DNA of 9,543 bases, taken from NCBI GenBank assembly GCA_041476545.1, contig JBGOTP010000195.1, forward strand, positions 1 to 9,543, in the 5' to 3' direction. Position 1 is the stretch's first letter. Each line of letters begins with the position of its first letter. This DNA comes from JBGOTP01 sp041476545 (lineage in GTDB: Bacteria; Acidobacteriota; Vicinamibacteria; Vicinamibacterales; CAVVIG01). Shown here one piece after another: positions 1 to 5,842 of this stretch. The translations under genes were made by a program, and so were the position numbers. The notes beneath the pieces are model-generated. The model was not told the origin of the DNA. It did no database searches and was given only the letters and a program-made list of their open reading frames with translations.

Positions 1-1
1 C

Positions 2-1597
2 GACCTCGACGCGCAGGCCGTTTCTCCCGACGGCCGTCAGATCGTGTTCGTCGCGTCAGGTTCCGACGGATCTCCGCAGTTATGGCTCCGCCGCCTCGAC
101 TCGCTGTCTGCGCGTGCGCTCGCTGGCACCGATGGCGCCACACAGCCCTTCTGGTCCCCAGACAGCCGGTCGGTCGGCTTCTTCGCCGGAGGAAAGCTGA
201 AGAAGATCGATGTAGGGGGCGGCCCGCCGCAGACGCTCGCCGATGCGCCGCTTCCATTGGGCGGGACCTGGAGCCGCGACGGCGTGATTCTGTTCGGGAG
301 AGCCATCGGAAGCCCACTCTTTCGCGTGTCCTCGGGAGGCGGCGCGACGACGCAAGCGACCAGTCTCGATCAAACGAGCGGCATAGCCTCTCATGAAGCA
401 CCGTTCTTCCTGCCCGATGGCCGCCATTTCTTCTTCGTGATCGGGACTGGTCCGACGACCGGCGATGTGTACGTCGGATCGCTCGACTCGAACGACGTCA
501 AGCTGCTCCTCCGTAGTGACTCCGCCGCCGTGTACTCGCCACCCGGTTATGTGCTGTTCTTGCGCGAATCGACGCTCATGGCGCAGCTGTTCGATGTGGC
601 AACGCTTTCCACGCGTGGCGAGGCGGTTGCGGTGGCAGAGGGCGTTGGCCGGTTTTTCACGGCGATCAGCTTCGTGGTCTCAGACAATGGGACCTTGATT
701 TACAGGCCTGCCGGGGCCGCGCAAACTCGGCTCGCCTGGGTGAACCGCGCGGGTCAGACACAGGGGAGCGGCGCGCCCGCCGGTGTCTATCGGGACATGT
801 CCCTCTCGCCTGATGACAAGCGAGTGGCGTTTGCACGACCTGGGCAGACCGGCACCGACGTGTGGCTGACGGATCTCGATCGACGCATCACCTCGCGCTT
901 TACGTTCCGCCCGCCGTTGAACAACGTTCCGATCTGGTCGTCGGACGGCCGGCAGATTGTCTTTGCCTCGGCGCGAGACGGACGCCTTGATCTCTATCAA
1001 CGTGCGTCGGACGCCAGTGGTCCGGACGAACTGCTCCTCAAACTGAACGCGCAGCCGATTCTATTTCCATCGGATTGGTCGGCGGACGGACGATTCCTGA
1101 TCTACTACCGTACGGATCCAAAGACGCAGCTGGATATCTGGACGCTGTCGATGGGCTCAGACCGCCGCGCGATCCCGTTCCTCCACGCCGATTTCAACGA
1201 GAGCCAGGGACAGTTTTCGCCTGACGGCCGATGGATCGCGTACGTCTCGGACGAGTCAGGTGGCCAGCAGGTCTACGTCCAGTCGTTTCCCGCGCTCGGC
1301 GGCCAGCGACAGATTTCCAGGGAGGGAGGCACCCAGCCGCGGTGGCGGCGGGATGGGAAGGAGCTCTTCTACCTCGCGCCCGACCGGAAACTGATGGCGG
1401 TGACGGTGAAAACTGGCGCGACCTTCGAAGCCGATGCGCCGCGCGCGCTGTTCCAGACCGAGCTCCACGTGACCGACCTGCGGCAGTCGTACGCCGTCGC
1501 CGCCGATGGCCAGCGCTTTCTGCTGAACACGGCGCTGGAGGCGGGATCGCCGCCAATGACGGTCGTCCTCAACTGGCCCGCGCTGCTGAAGAAATAA
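2..1597 (+). CDS. PD40 (TolB-like) beta-propeller protein, C-terminal part; probably the sensor half of a Ser/Thr kinase
   Basis: The reading frame is open from the left edge, so the true start lies outside; the GTG at 44 is an internal valine. The 531 residues visible here are a series of WD40/PD40 blades. Each is marked by an (S)PDGR-type turn followed by a hydrophobic strand: near nt 149 (FWSPDSRSVGFF), 800 (SLSPDDKRVAFAR), 932 (IWSSDGRQIVFAS), 1075 (DWSADGRFLIYY), 1211 (QFSPDGRWIAYVS) and 1340 (RWRRDGKELFYL). The ending VVLNWPALLKK is characteristic of the long acidobacterial proteins that carry an N-terminal Pkinase domain, one membrane helix and a C-terminal propeller. The kinase part is inferred, because only the propeller is visible. 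Such propellers are thought to sit outside the membrane and sense a ligand. A free-standing PD40 protein is the alternative. Confidence 0.85.
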   Translation, partial: DLDAQAVSPDGRQIVFVASGSDGSPQLWLRRLDSLSARALAGTDGATQPFWSPDSRSVGFFAGGKLKKIDVGGGPPQTLADAPLPLGGTWSRDGVILFGRAIGSPLFRVSSGGGATTQATSLDQTSGIASHEAPFFLPDGRHFFFVIGTGPTTGDVYVGSLDSNDVKLLLRSDSAAVYSPPGYVLFLRESTLMAQLFDVATLSTRGEAVAVAEGVGRFFTAISFVVSDNGTLIYRPAGAAQTRLAWVNRAGQTQGSGAPAGVYRDMSLSPDDKRVAFARPGQTGTDVWLTDLDRRITSRFTFRPPLNNVPIWSSDGRQIVFASARDGRLDLYQRASDASGPDELLLKLNAQPILFPSDWSADGRFLIYYRTDPKTQLDIWTLSMGSDRRAIPFLHADFNESQGQFSPDGRWIAYVSDESGGQQVYVQSFPALGGQRQISREGGTQPRWRRDGKELFYLAPDRKLMAVTVKTGATFEADAPRALFQTELHVTDLRQSYAVAADGQRFLLNTALEAGSPPMTVVLNWPALLKK

Positions 1598-1610
1598 TGC
1601 TGCTCGGGAC

Positions 1611-1616
1611 TATACT
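1611..1616 (+). promoter_or_regulatory. Possible -10 element (TATACT) for the molybdopterin oxidoreductase
   Basis: TATACT matches the sigma-70 -10 consensus at five of six positions. It lies in the 52-bp gap after the propeller gene and about 34 bp before the ATG at 1650. No convincing -35 hexamer is visible at the expected spacing, so this is a weak call. Confidence 0.35.
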
Positions 1617-1638
1617 GACCCGCAACTTTTGTGTTTCT

Positions 1639-1643
1639 GAGGT
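1639..1643 (+). promoter_or_regulatory. Ribosome binding site (GAGGT) fixing the start at 1650
   Basis: GAGGT lies 6 nt upstream of the ATG at 1650. This supports that start, which also puts the twin-arginine motif at residues 5-6, where a Tat signal requires it. Confidence 0.6.
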
Positions 1644-1649
1644 ACAGCG

Positions 1650-2372
1650 ATGACGATCTCACGACGTGACGCGATCTGTCTTTCGGGGTCGACCTTGGCG
1701 GGCGTGTCTCTGGGCGTTGTCACGCGCGAGAACCTGCAGGCCCAGACTCCATCGCCGCAGGCGCCGTGGCCGGACCAGCTCGTGGAACGCCCTCTTCGCG
1801 ACGGCTTTCCCGCACCGCTTCCGCTGAACGCGGATGGCTCGGCTCCGGAACACCCGCCATCCGCGGCGGGACCGATCACCGATCCGCTCATGTGGCGCTC
1901 TCCGAACCGGCAAGCACCCGAGATCGAATTCGCCTACGAGAAGATGACGATCAAAGTGGATACGCGCGGCCTCGCGAGACTCACCGGAACGATGCACTTC
2001 CCGGATCTGGAGCGCCTGCCGCGTGTGTCCCACACATTTCTGATGCAGTGCGGCGCCGTCAACCCTCACGGTATCGTGAAGTGGACCGGGATCCGCTTCG
2101 CTGATTTCGCGGACATGCTGGGTCTGGTGCCGGGGGCGCACTATTGTCGTCTCGTCGCGTCCGACCGTGACTACGTGGACGAGGCCGTGGCGACGCTGAG
2201 GCACCCTCAGGTCATGCTCGCCTGGCTGATGAACGATGCACCCATTCCACCGAGGCACGGTGCGCCTCTCCGGCTCATCGTCCCCTTCCGCTACGGGAAC
2301 CGGAGCATCAAGGCGATCACAGAGATGGTGTTCGCCACCCCGGGTCTTCCCATGCCACCGTTGCCGGCCTGA
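1650..2372 (+). CDS. Tat-exported molybdopterin-dependent oxidoreductase (sulfite oxidase/MsrP-like fold)
   Basis: This 240-residue protein opens with a twin-arginine signal: SRRDAICLSG has the RR at residues 5-6, a hydrophobic stretch runs to about 24, and cleavage is likely near LQA-QT at 31. That predicts export of a folded cofactor-loaded enzyme to the periplasm. After a Pro-rich linker (about 32-90), residues 90-230 match the Oxidoreductase molybdopterin-binding domain (PF00174). Cys134 (LMQCGAVNPH) sits where the family's molybdenum-ligating cysteine lies. W145-TG and the motif HGAPLRLIVPFRYGNRSIK (203-221) resemble the conserved C-terminal block. That last motif is closer to MsrP/YedY (HGAP...KYG...SIK) than to plant or animal sulfite oxidase, but the sequence is not a plain MsrP. 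No heme or membrane partner is adjacent. The substrate is unknown; I would not assign sulfite or Met-sulfoxide. Confidence 0.87.
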   Translation: MTISRRDAICLSGSTLAGVSLGVVTRENLQAQTPSPQAPWPDQLVERPLRDGFPAPLPLNADGSAPEHPPSAAGPITDPLMWRSPNRQAPEIEFAYEKMTIKVDTRGLARLTGTMHFPDLERLPRVSHTFLMQCGAVNPHGIVKWTGIRFADFADMLGLVPGAHYCRLVASDRDYVDEAVATLRHPQVMLAWLMNDAPIPPRHGAPLRLIVPFRYGNRSIKAITEMVFATPGLPMPPLPA

Positions 2373-2374
2373 CC

Positions 2375-2440
2375 GTCCCGGCACGGATCATTCACCGCGA
2401 TCTGAAACCGGCCAATATCAAGGTCACGCCGCAGGGTGTT
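2375..2440 (+). pseudogene. Relic of a Ser/Thr kinase catalytic loop (HRDLKPANIK)
   Basis: Frame 2 reads VPARIIHRDLKPANIKVTPQGV, split here as VPARII + HRDLKPANIK + VTPQGV. HRDLKPAN is the subdomain VIb catalytic loop of Hanks-type kinases, and the following IKVTP-G- is typical of bacterial PknB-like kinases. The similarity fades right after GV: the expected V-K-(V/L)-DFG magnesium loop is absent. Upstream it fades within a few codons, at the stop of the molybdenum enzyme. There is no start and no ATP-binding lobe, so this cannot be a functional kinase. It is the only visible trace of the 5' half of a former kinase gene. It lies in the leader of the next gene, whose promoter may partly use this DNA. 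Confidence 0.75.
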
Positions 2441-2475
2441 AGAGTCACCCCTGGAAGGCAGAATGCCCAGCAAAC

Positions 2476-2481
2476 AAGGAG
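2476..2481 (+). promoter_or_regulatory. Ribosome binding site (AAGGAG)
   Basis: AAGGAG lies 7 nt upstream of the ATG at 2489. It is a strong Shine-Dalgarno match that fixes the start of the secreted protein. Confidence 0.75.
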
Positions 2482-2488
2482 CGTCACT

Positions 2489-3025
2489 ATGAAACGTGTC
2501 GTGTTCGTCGTCGCCGTGTTACTAGCCGTGTGCGCGATGGCGCCTCAGGCACAGGCCCCCGTAGCGAGCATGAGCCCCGTCATTGGTCTGTGGAAAACCA
2601 ATGTGGAGAAATCGACCTATTTCCCTGGTCCTCGGCCTGCCGCGGTTGGCTTTGTGGGGGGACGAAACTACATTGACCGGGGCAACGGTCTGATCGCGGA
2701 AGTCCGCCTCAACGTCAATGCACTCGGGGCGCCAGCGCTCGGAAATGTGTGGTCGGGCAAATTCGATGGCAGAGAGATGCCGGTGTTCAACCAGGGCGCC
2801 TTGCTCACATTTGTCGAGGCAGGGACCAAGCCGATGCAGACGAGGACGTACAAGATCGTCGATCCATCCACGCTGGAGTACACCACCAAGACTGGCATGG
2901 TCGTCAACAACGTCGCAACCCTTGCCGTGTCGAGGGACGGTAAAACGCTGACCGAGACCATTAAGAACTTCAATGCTGGGGGTCAGCAGGTCGGCCTCAA
3001 CGTGCTGGTGTTCGAGAGGCAGTAA
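2489..3025 (+). CDS. Small secreted protein of an Acidobacteria-enriched family with unknown function
   Basis: The product is 178 residues. A classical Sec signal peptide (MKRVVFVVAVLLAVCAM, cleavage likely after AQA near 23) is followed by a beta-rich mature region with no cysteine and no membrane helix. The mature part starts with GLWKTNVEKSTYFPGPRP (33-50). This resembles the G-W-LN-xxKS-x-PGPxP opening I associate with small exported proteins abundant in Acidobacteria. The ending SRDGKTLTETIKNFNAGGQ (148-166) resembles the SxDGKTLTxTxKG strand-turn-strand of the same group and of some lipocalin-like small domains. Function is unknown; binding of a small hydrophobic ligand is only a fold-level guess. 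The gene has its own strong ribosome binding site and stands alone between the kinase relic and a convergent minus-strand operon. Confidence 0.8.
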   Translation: MKRVVFVVAVLLAVCAMAPQAQAPVASMSPVIGLWKTNVEKSTYFPGPRPAAVGFVGGRNYIDRGNGLIAEVRLNVNALGAPALGNVWSGKFDGREMPVFNQGALLTFVEAGTKPMQTRTYKIVDPSTLEYTTKTGMVVNNVATLAVSRDGKTLTETIKNFNAGGQQVGLNVLVFERQ

Positions 3026-3033
3026 ACCACCTC

Positions 3034-3051
3034 GTGCTCGGCCCGGGGCAC
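3034..3051. terminator. Possible bidirectional hairpin between convergent genes
   Basis: GTGCTC-N6-GGGCAC can form a 6-bp stem with one G-T pair and a 6-nt loop. It lies in the 36-bp gap between the secreted protein (+) and the TPR gene (-). No T-run follows on either strand, so it does not meet the intrinsic-terminator pattern; position is the main support. Confidence 0.3.
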
Positions 3052-3061
3052 ACAGCGACCG

Positions 3062-3745
3062 TCAACGCGCGCCTTGCAGGAGCGCCAGGTGTACGCCGGC
3101 GACCGTGTGCATGTACCCGCCGACGCTCGCGTAACGGCGATCGGCGGCCGACTGCAGATGTTCGAGCGCACGGGCTCGATCACCGACCGCTTCCAGGTAG
3201 AGCCCAACGTAGAGGTGCGCGTAGAACTGCCCATCGGGGCGCTGGCCCGCCGCGGTCATCACCTGGTCAGGTCCAAGGACGCCACGAAACATCTGGTAAA
3301 TCTCGCGCATCGGCACCCGCCCGTCCGGACCGACCGGTAGCAGCGCCGCACGCGCCGCCGCCACCGACTCACCGCGCGCCACGCAGAGGAAATGCCACGC
3401 CGCGTTCTCGACGTCGTCTGGATTGACCGTGCGGTGAGATTCGAACTGCGCGCGGCACTCGTGAAAGCGGCCCGCATAATACTGCGCGATGCCGCGCTGC
3501 CACAGATACGGCGCCTCATCCGGCACGAGGCGCACCAGATCGTCGAACTCTGTCACGGATTGGGCCACACGCCCGGCGGCGAATGAGGTGAGGGCACGAT
3601 CGAGGAGCGTCCGCGCGTTTTGGGGAACCGTCTGTGCGGCGGCGGCACCGGCGAGCAGGATCGCTGCGGATGTTCGAATCCACAACTGGATTCCGCGCCG
3701 GGGGACCCGCACGATCTTCAACGAGCGTTCGCCTGTCGATCGCAT
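3062..3745 (-). CDS. Secreted tetratricopeptide-repeat protein
   Basis: The product is 227 residues, starting at the ATG that shares its A with the upstream gene's stop (TGATG). I chose this start over the longer open frame reaching 4111, which is a low-complexity Arg-rich shadow of the PQQ gene. A long basic n-region precedes a hydrophobic core (IRTSAAILLAGAAAAQT, 23-39), with likely signal-peptidase cleavage after AAA near 37, so the protein should be periplasmic or surface exposed. TPR-like helix pairs are visible at about 44-77, 78-111 (LWQRGIAQYYAGRF...FESHRTVNPDD) and 172-205 (YVGLYLEAVGDRARALEHL). Between them is a conserved-looking DVENAAWHFLCVAR segment (111-124). TPRs bind other proteins. 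Since it is made with the PQQ propeller, the two may form one envelope complex; that partnership is inferred from coupling alone. Confidence 0.82.
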   Translation of the reverse strand: MRSTGERSLKIVRVPRRGIQLWIRTSAAILLAGAAAAQTVPQNARTLLDRALTSFAAGRVAQSVTEFDDLVRLVPDEAPYLWQRGIAQYYAGRFHECRAQFESHRTVNPDDVENAAWHFLCVARGESVAAARAALLPVGPDGRVPMREIYQMFRGVLGPDQVMTAAGQRPDGQFYAHLYVGLYLEAVGDRARALEHLQSAADRRYASVGGYMHTVAGVHLALLQGAR

Positions 3746-5058
3746 CAGCGGCGTAAATCCAAACAGATCAACGTGGTGTCGTTGCGAACGTAGACGAAGC
3801 CGTCCGCCACGGCAGGATACGCCCGCACCGTGCCGGTCAGGATTTGCGCCCGCGCCAGCGGACGGAACGCCTGTGGCGAGGCCGGAGCCAGGATCATCTC
3901 GCCGCCTTCGCGCATCACGAGCAGACGGTCGCCGACCAGCGTGATCGTGCCGGCGCGAAACCGCTCTTCGCTCCACTGCACCTTTCCGGTCTTCAGCTCG
4001 ACGGCTCGCAGGCTCGGACCGAATTCCTGGCGGCCGTGATAGCCGTACAGATATCCGTCGCGATAGACACTGGTCGCGTAGTGGTTCGACAGCACCTCGT
4101 CTGATGCCCACACGTCGACCAGCTTCGAACCTTCGAGACGCAACACACCGGCGCCGGGCCCGTACTCGGCCGAGACGAAGATGAGGTCGCCGACAACCAG
4201 CGGGGCCGCGACGTTGACCGATGCCGCGAGACGCGCCCGCCAGTTCCGCTGAAACGCGACCGCCCCCGTGGCCGAGTCGAGACCGAGGAGCCCGTTGCGC
4301 GTCAGGAATATCGCGTAGCGGCGGCCGGCGATCGTCGCGGCGACGCCTGATGAATAGCTCGCCTGATCGTCACTCGCCGTCCAGAGCACCTTGCCGGTCC
4401 TGGCGTCGAAGGCGACCACGCCAGCCTTCGGTCCGCCGACGTTGGCCAGCACGCGGCCGTCCTCGACGAGCGGCGAGCCGGCAGCCCCGAAAAATCCTTT
4501 CGGCACACTGAATCGTCGCATCGCGTCCTCACTCCAGACCCGCTGTCCGGTCGCGAGATCGACGGCGTGCAACTGCCCTTCGGCGCCGTAGGTGTAGACG
4601 ACCCCGTTGGAGACCACGGGCACCGAGCGTGGGCCCTCGTCGAACCCGAAGTCGTCGCGATAGGTCGTCGGATACTGATACCGCCACTGGCTCGCACCCG
4701 TCTTCGCATCGAGCGCATCGACGATCTCGTTATTCCCCATCCGGTGAAACACGATGACGTGGCCCTGGACCACGACCGGTCCCGCGAAGCCCTGCCCCAC
4801 CGGTTTTCGCCACACCACGCGGGGGCCGCCGGCGGGCCAGGTCTCCGCCAGCGCCGGTCCTCGGTACACGCCGTTGCGCTCGGGACCGAGAAACTGGGGC
4901 CAGTCTTGAGCGGCGGCTCCAACCCCGCAGACGATGACGGCCACTGCGGTCGCGAGCCGGAACCGCGCGCGTGGTGGAGCCGCGCCCTGGATGACGCTGC
5001 GGAGAAAAAACGACTGCGTCGAGTTGGGAGAAGACCGCGTGCCGGACATGACCGACAT
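3745..5058 (-). CDS. Secreted PQQ-like beta-propeller repeat protein (BamB-like fold)
   Basis: The product is 437 residues, starting from ATG 5058. ATG 5049 is a possible alternative, and neither has a clear Shine-Dalgarno. The frame stays open upstream to 5187, but that part does not look like protein of this family. A hydrophobic segment (about 35-50, ending GAAAQD) acts as a Sec signal, with mature DWPQFLGPERNGVYRG at 52-67. That DWPQ-x-GP-RNG motif is the standard opening of PQQ-binding-like propeller proteins of Acidobacteria and Planctomycetes. Blades carry the repeated (L/V)DAKTGxxxW / VDLATGQRVW / FDARTGKVLW / VELKTGKVQW pattern (near 117, 166, 217 and 354). Calcium/PQQ catalytic residues of methanol dehydrogenases are not apparent, so a structural or binding role like BamB is more likely than enzymatic dehydrogenation. 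It is the first gene of a two-gene unit with the TPR protein. Confidence 0.85.
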   Translation of the reverse strand: MSVMSGTRSSPNSTQSFFLRSVIQGAAPPRARFRLATAVAVIVCGVGAAAQDWPQFLGPERNGVYRGPALAETWPAGGPRVVWRKPVGQGFAGPVVVQGHVIVFHRMGNNEIVDALDAKTGASQWRYQYPTTYRDDFGFDEGPRSVPVVSNGVVYTYGAEGQLHAVDLATGQRVWSEDAMRRFSVPKGFFGAAGSPLVEDGRVLANVGGPKAGVVAFDARTGKVLWTASDDQASYSSGVAATIAGRRYAIFLTRNGLLGLDSATGAVAFQRNWRARLAASVNVAAPLVVGDLIFVSAEYGPGAGVLRLEGSKLVDVWASDEVLSNHYATSVYRDGYLYGYHGRQEFGPSLRAVELKTGKVQWSEERFRAGTITLVGDRLLVMREGGEMILAPASPQAFRPLARAQILTGTVRAYPAVADGFVYVRNDTTLICLDLRR

Positions 5059-5091
5059 GATACGCGCTCGATCAAAACGCCGCGAGCTCCC

Positions 5092-5120
5092 CTGGAATTC
5101 GGCCTTCAGAGCCGTATAAT
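5092..5120 (+). promoter_or_regulatory. Candidate sigma-70 promoter (CTGGAA - 17 bp - TATAAT)
   Basis: TATAAT at 5115-5120 is a perfect -10 hexamer, rare in such GC-rich DNA. CTGGAA at 5092-5097 (three of six matches to TTGACA) lies exactly 17 bp upstream. Predicted transcription would start near 5127 and run through the kinase relic into the cupin gene, giving a leader of about 260 nt. The same AT-rich spot read on the minus strand (TATACG) could also serve the divergent PQQ gene, whose ATG is about 55 bp away. Confidence 0.45.
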
Positions 5121-5138
5121 CCAAGACGATCCCGTGGC

Positions 5139-5351
5139 CCTGCGACGCTGGTCGCCGGGCGTCCGCAGGTGTTGTTCGAATTCGCAATGCTCGGGACTGC
5201 CGCTGGGAATCGGCCGTACGACATCGCGCCCGATGGACGGTTCCTGATCATCCGCAGTGGCCAGGAGGACGCCGGCGTCGGCACGGCGTCGAACATTATC
5301 CTCGTGCTGAACTGGTTCGAGGAGCTGAAGCGGCTCGTGCCGACCAAGTAG
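5139..5351 (+). pseudogene. Relic: C-terminal ~70 codons of a PD40/Ser-Thr kinase protein
   Basis: The frame reads from ATLVAGRPQVLFE through NRPYDIAPDGRFLIIRSGQ to ASNIILVLNWFEELKRLVP and TK-stop. This is the closing strand set of acidobacterial kinase-propeller proteins: A-G-P-Q-VLFE, then PYD(V/I)-x-DGRFL, then VLNWFEELKRLVP. Nothing upstream in any plus frame resembles the missing blades or a kinase domain, and the DNA upstream encodes the 5' end of the minus-strand PQQ gene. A GTG at 5169 could in principle start a 60-residue peptide, but it has no good ribosome binding site. Its ending (LNWFEELKRLVP) differs from that of the protein at the left edge (VVLNWPALLKK), so it is not a copy of that gene. 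Confidence 0.75.
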
Positions 5352-5375
5352 CCATCGCGTCTGTCCAACCCGCTC

Positions 5376-5382
5376 AAGGAGG
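5376..5382 (+). promoter_or_regulatory. Strong ribosome binding site (AAGGAGG)
   Basis: AAGGAGG is a full Shine-Dalgarno, ending 4 nt before the cupin ATG at 5387. It fixes that start and suggests strong translation. Confidence 0.8.
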
Positions 5383-5386
5383 ATCT

Positions 5387-5797
5387 ATGAAACGCCGTCA
5401 GCTTGCCGTCGTCGGGGCCGTCTTTCTCCCTCTCGTCTTCATGGCGGGATACGCTGCTGGACAGCGTCAGATTCCCCCACAAAACGTGGGTCAGAGCGAC
5501 GAGCTGTTGCGCTCGTTGGACCTGACGGCGGAATTGGCGTCCACGAAGGGCCGCACGTTGCGTATGCGGAAGGTCACGCTGCAGCCTGGCGGAGTGCTCG
5601 GGCTTCACAATCACGTAGACCGACCCGCAATCACCTACTTCCTCCAGGGCCAGGTGACGTATCACTCGGACGGGAAGCCAGACGGGGTCGCGAATCCAGG
5701 TGGCGGGTTTGCGGAGGGTCGCGCGACGACGCACTGGGCCGAGAACACGGGCAGCGTTCCGGCGGTGTGGATCGCCGTTGATATTCCGCAACCGTAG
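5387..5797 (+). CDS. Exported single-domain cupin protein
   Basis: The product is 136 residues. MKRRQLAVVGAVFLPLVFMA, followed by GYAAGQ, is a Sec signal peptide or short membrane anchor. Residues 55-132 form one cupin_2 barrel. Motif 1 is PGGVLGLHNHVDRPAITYFLQG (67-88, given here as residues PGGVLG + HNHVDRP + AITYFLQG), with His74 and His76. Motif 2 is GRATTHWAENTG (111-122), with His116 and Asn120. The motif-1 glutamate that normally completes the metal site (HxH-x4-E-x6-G) is Ala81 here. Three histidines remain and could still bind metal. Related small exported cupins with an HxHxDRPA motif exist, so this is probably a family trait rather than damage. Substrate unknown; a binding, isomerase or dioxygenase role cannot be chosen. 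It stands alone behind the kinase relic. Confidence 0.82.
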   Translation: MKRRQLAVVGAVFLPLVFMAGYAAGQRQIPPQNVGQSDELLRSLDLTAELASTKGRTLRMRKVTLQPGGVLGLHNHVDRPAITYFLQGQVTYHSDGKPDGVANPGGGFAEGRATTHWAENTGSVPAVWIAVDIPQP

Positions 5798-5813
5798 ATC
5801 GCCAACGCGTTCC

Positions 5814-5841
5814 GGTGGTGGGCGAAGCCGAGGAGGCCACC
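5814..5841. terminator. Possible bidirectional hairpin between cupin and mscL
   Basis: GGTGG (5814-5818) can pair with CCACC (5837-5841), and inside it GGC-GAA-GCC (5821-5829) can form a small second stem. It sits in the 45-bp gap between two convergent stops. There is no T-tract, so this is a weak call. Confidence 0.25.
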
Positions 5842-5842
5842 T

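Noticed and set aside
1659..2384. Long antisense open frame (241 codons) covering the whole molybdenum oxidoreductase gene
   Set aside because: Arg/His/Pro-rich composition with no motif and no ribosome binding site; it is the GC-rich shadow of a gene with clear Tat and domain motifs.
2440..2445. TAGAGT as a possible -10 for the secreted protein at 2489
   Set aside because: Only four of six matches and no -35 at proper spacing; not better than chance.
4302..5075. Second minus-strand open frame of 257 codons inside the PQQ gene
   Set aside because: Arg/Ser-rich shadow; the overlapping frame has the propeller repeats and signal peptide.
4567..5247. Plus-strand open frame of 226 codons antisense to the PQQ gene
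   Set aside because: No recognisable domain, signal or ribosome binding site; it runs across the divergent promoter region and is in a different frame from the kinase-tail relic.
5072..5791. Minus-strand open frame of 239 codons opposite the cupin
   Set aside because: Low-information Arg-rich translation; the plus strand has a perfect Shine-Dalgarno and a cupin fold.
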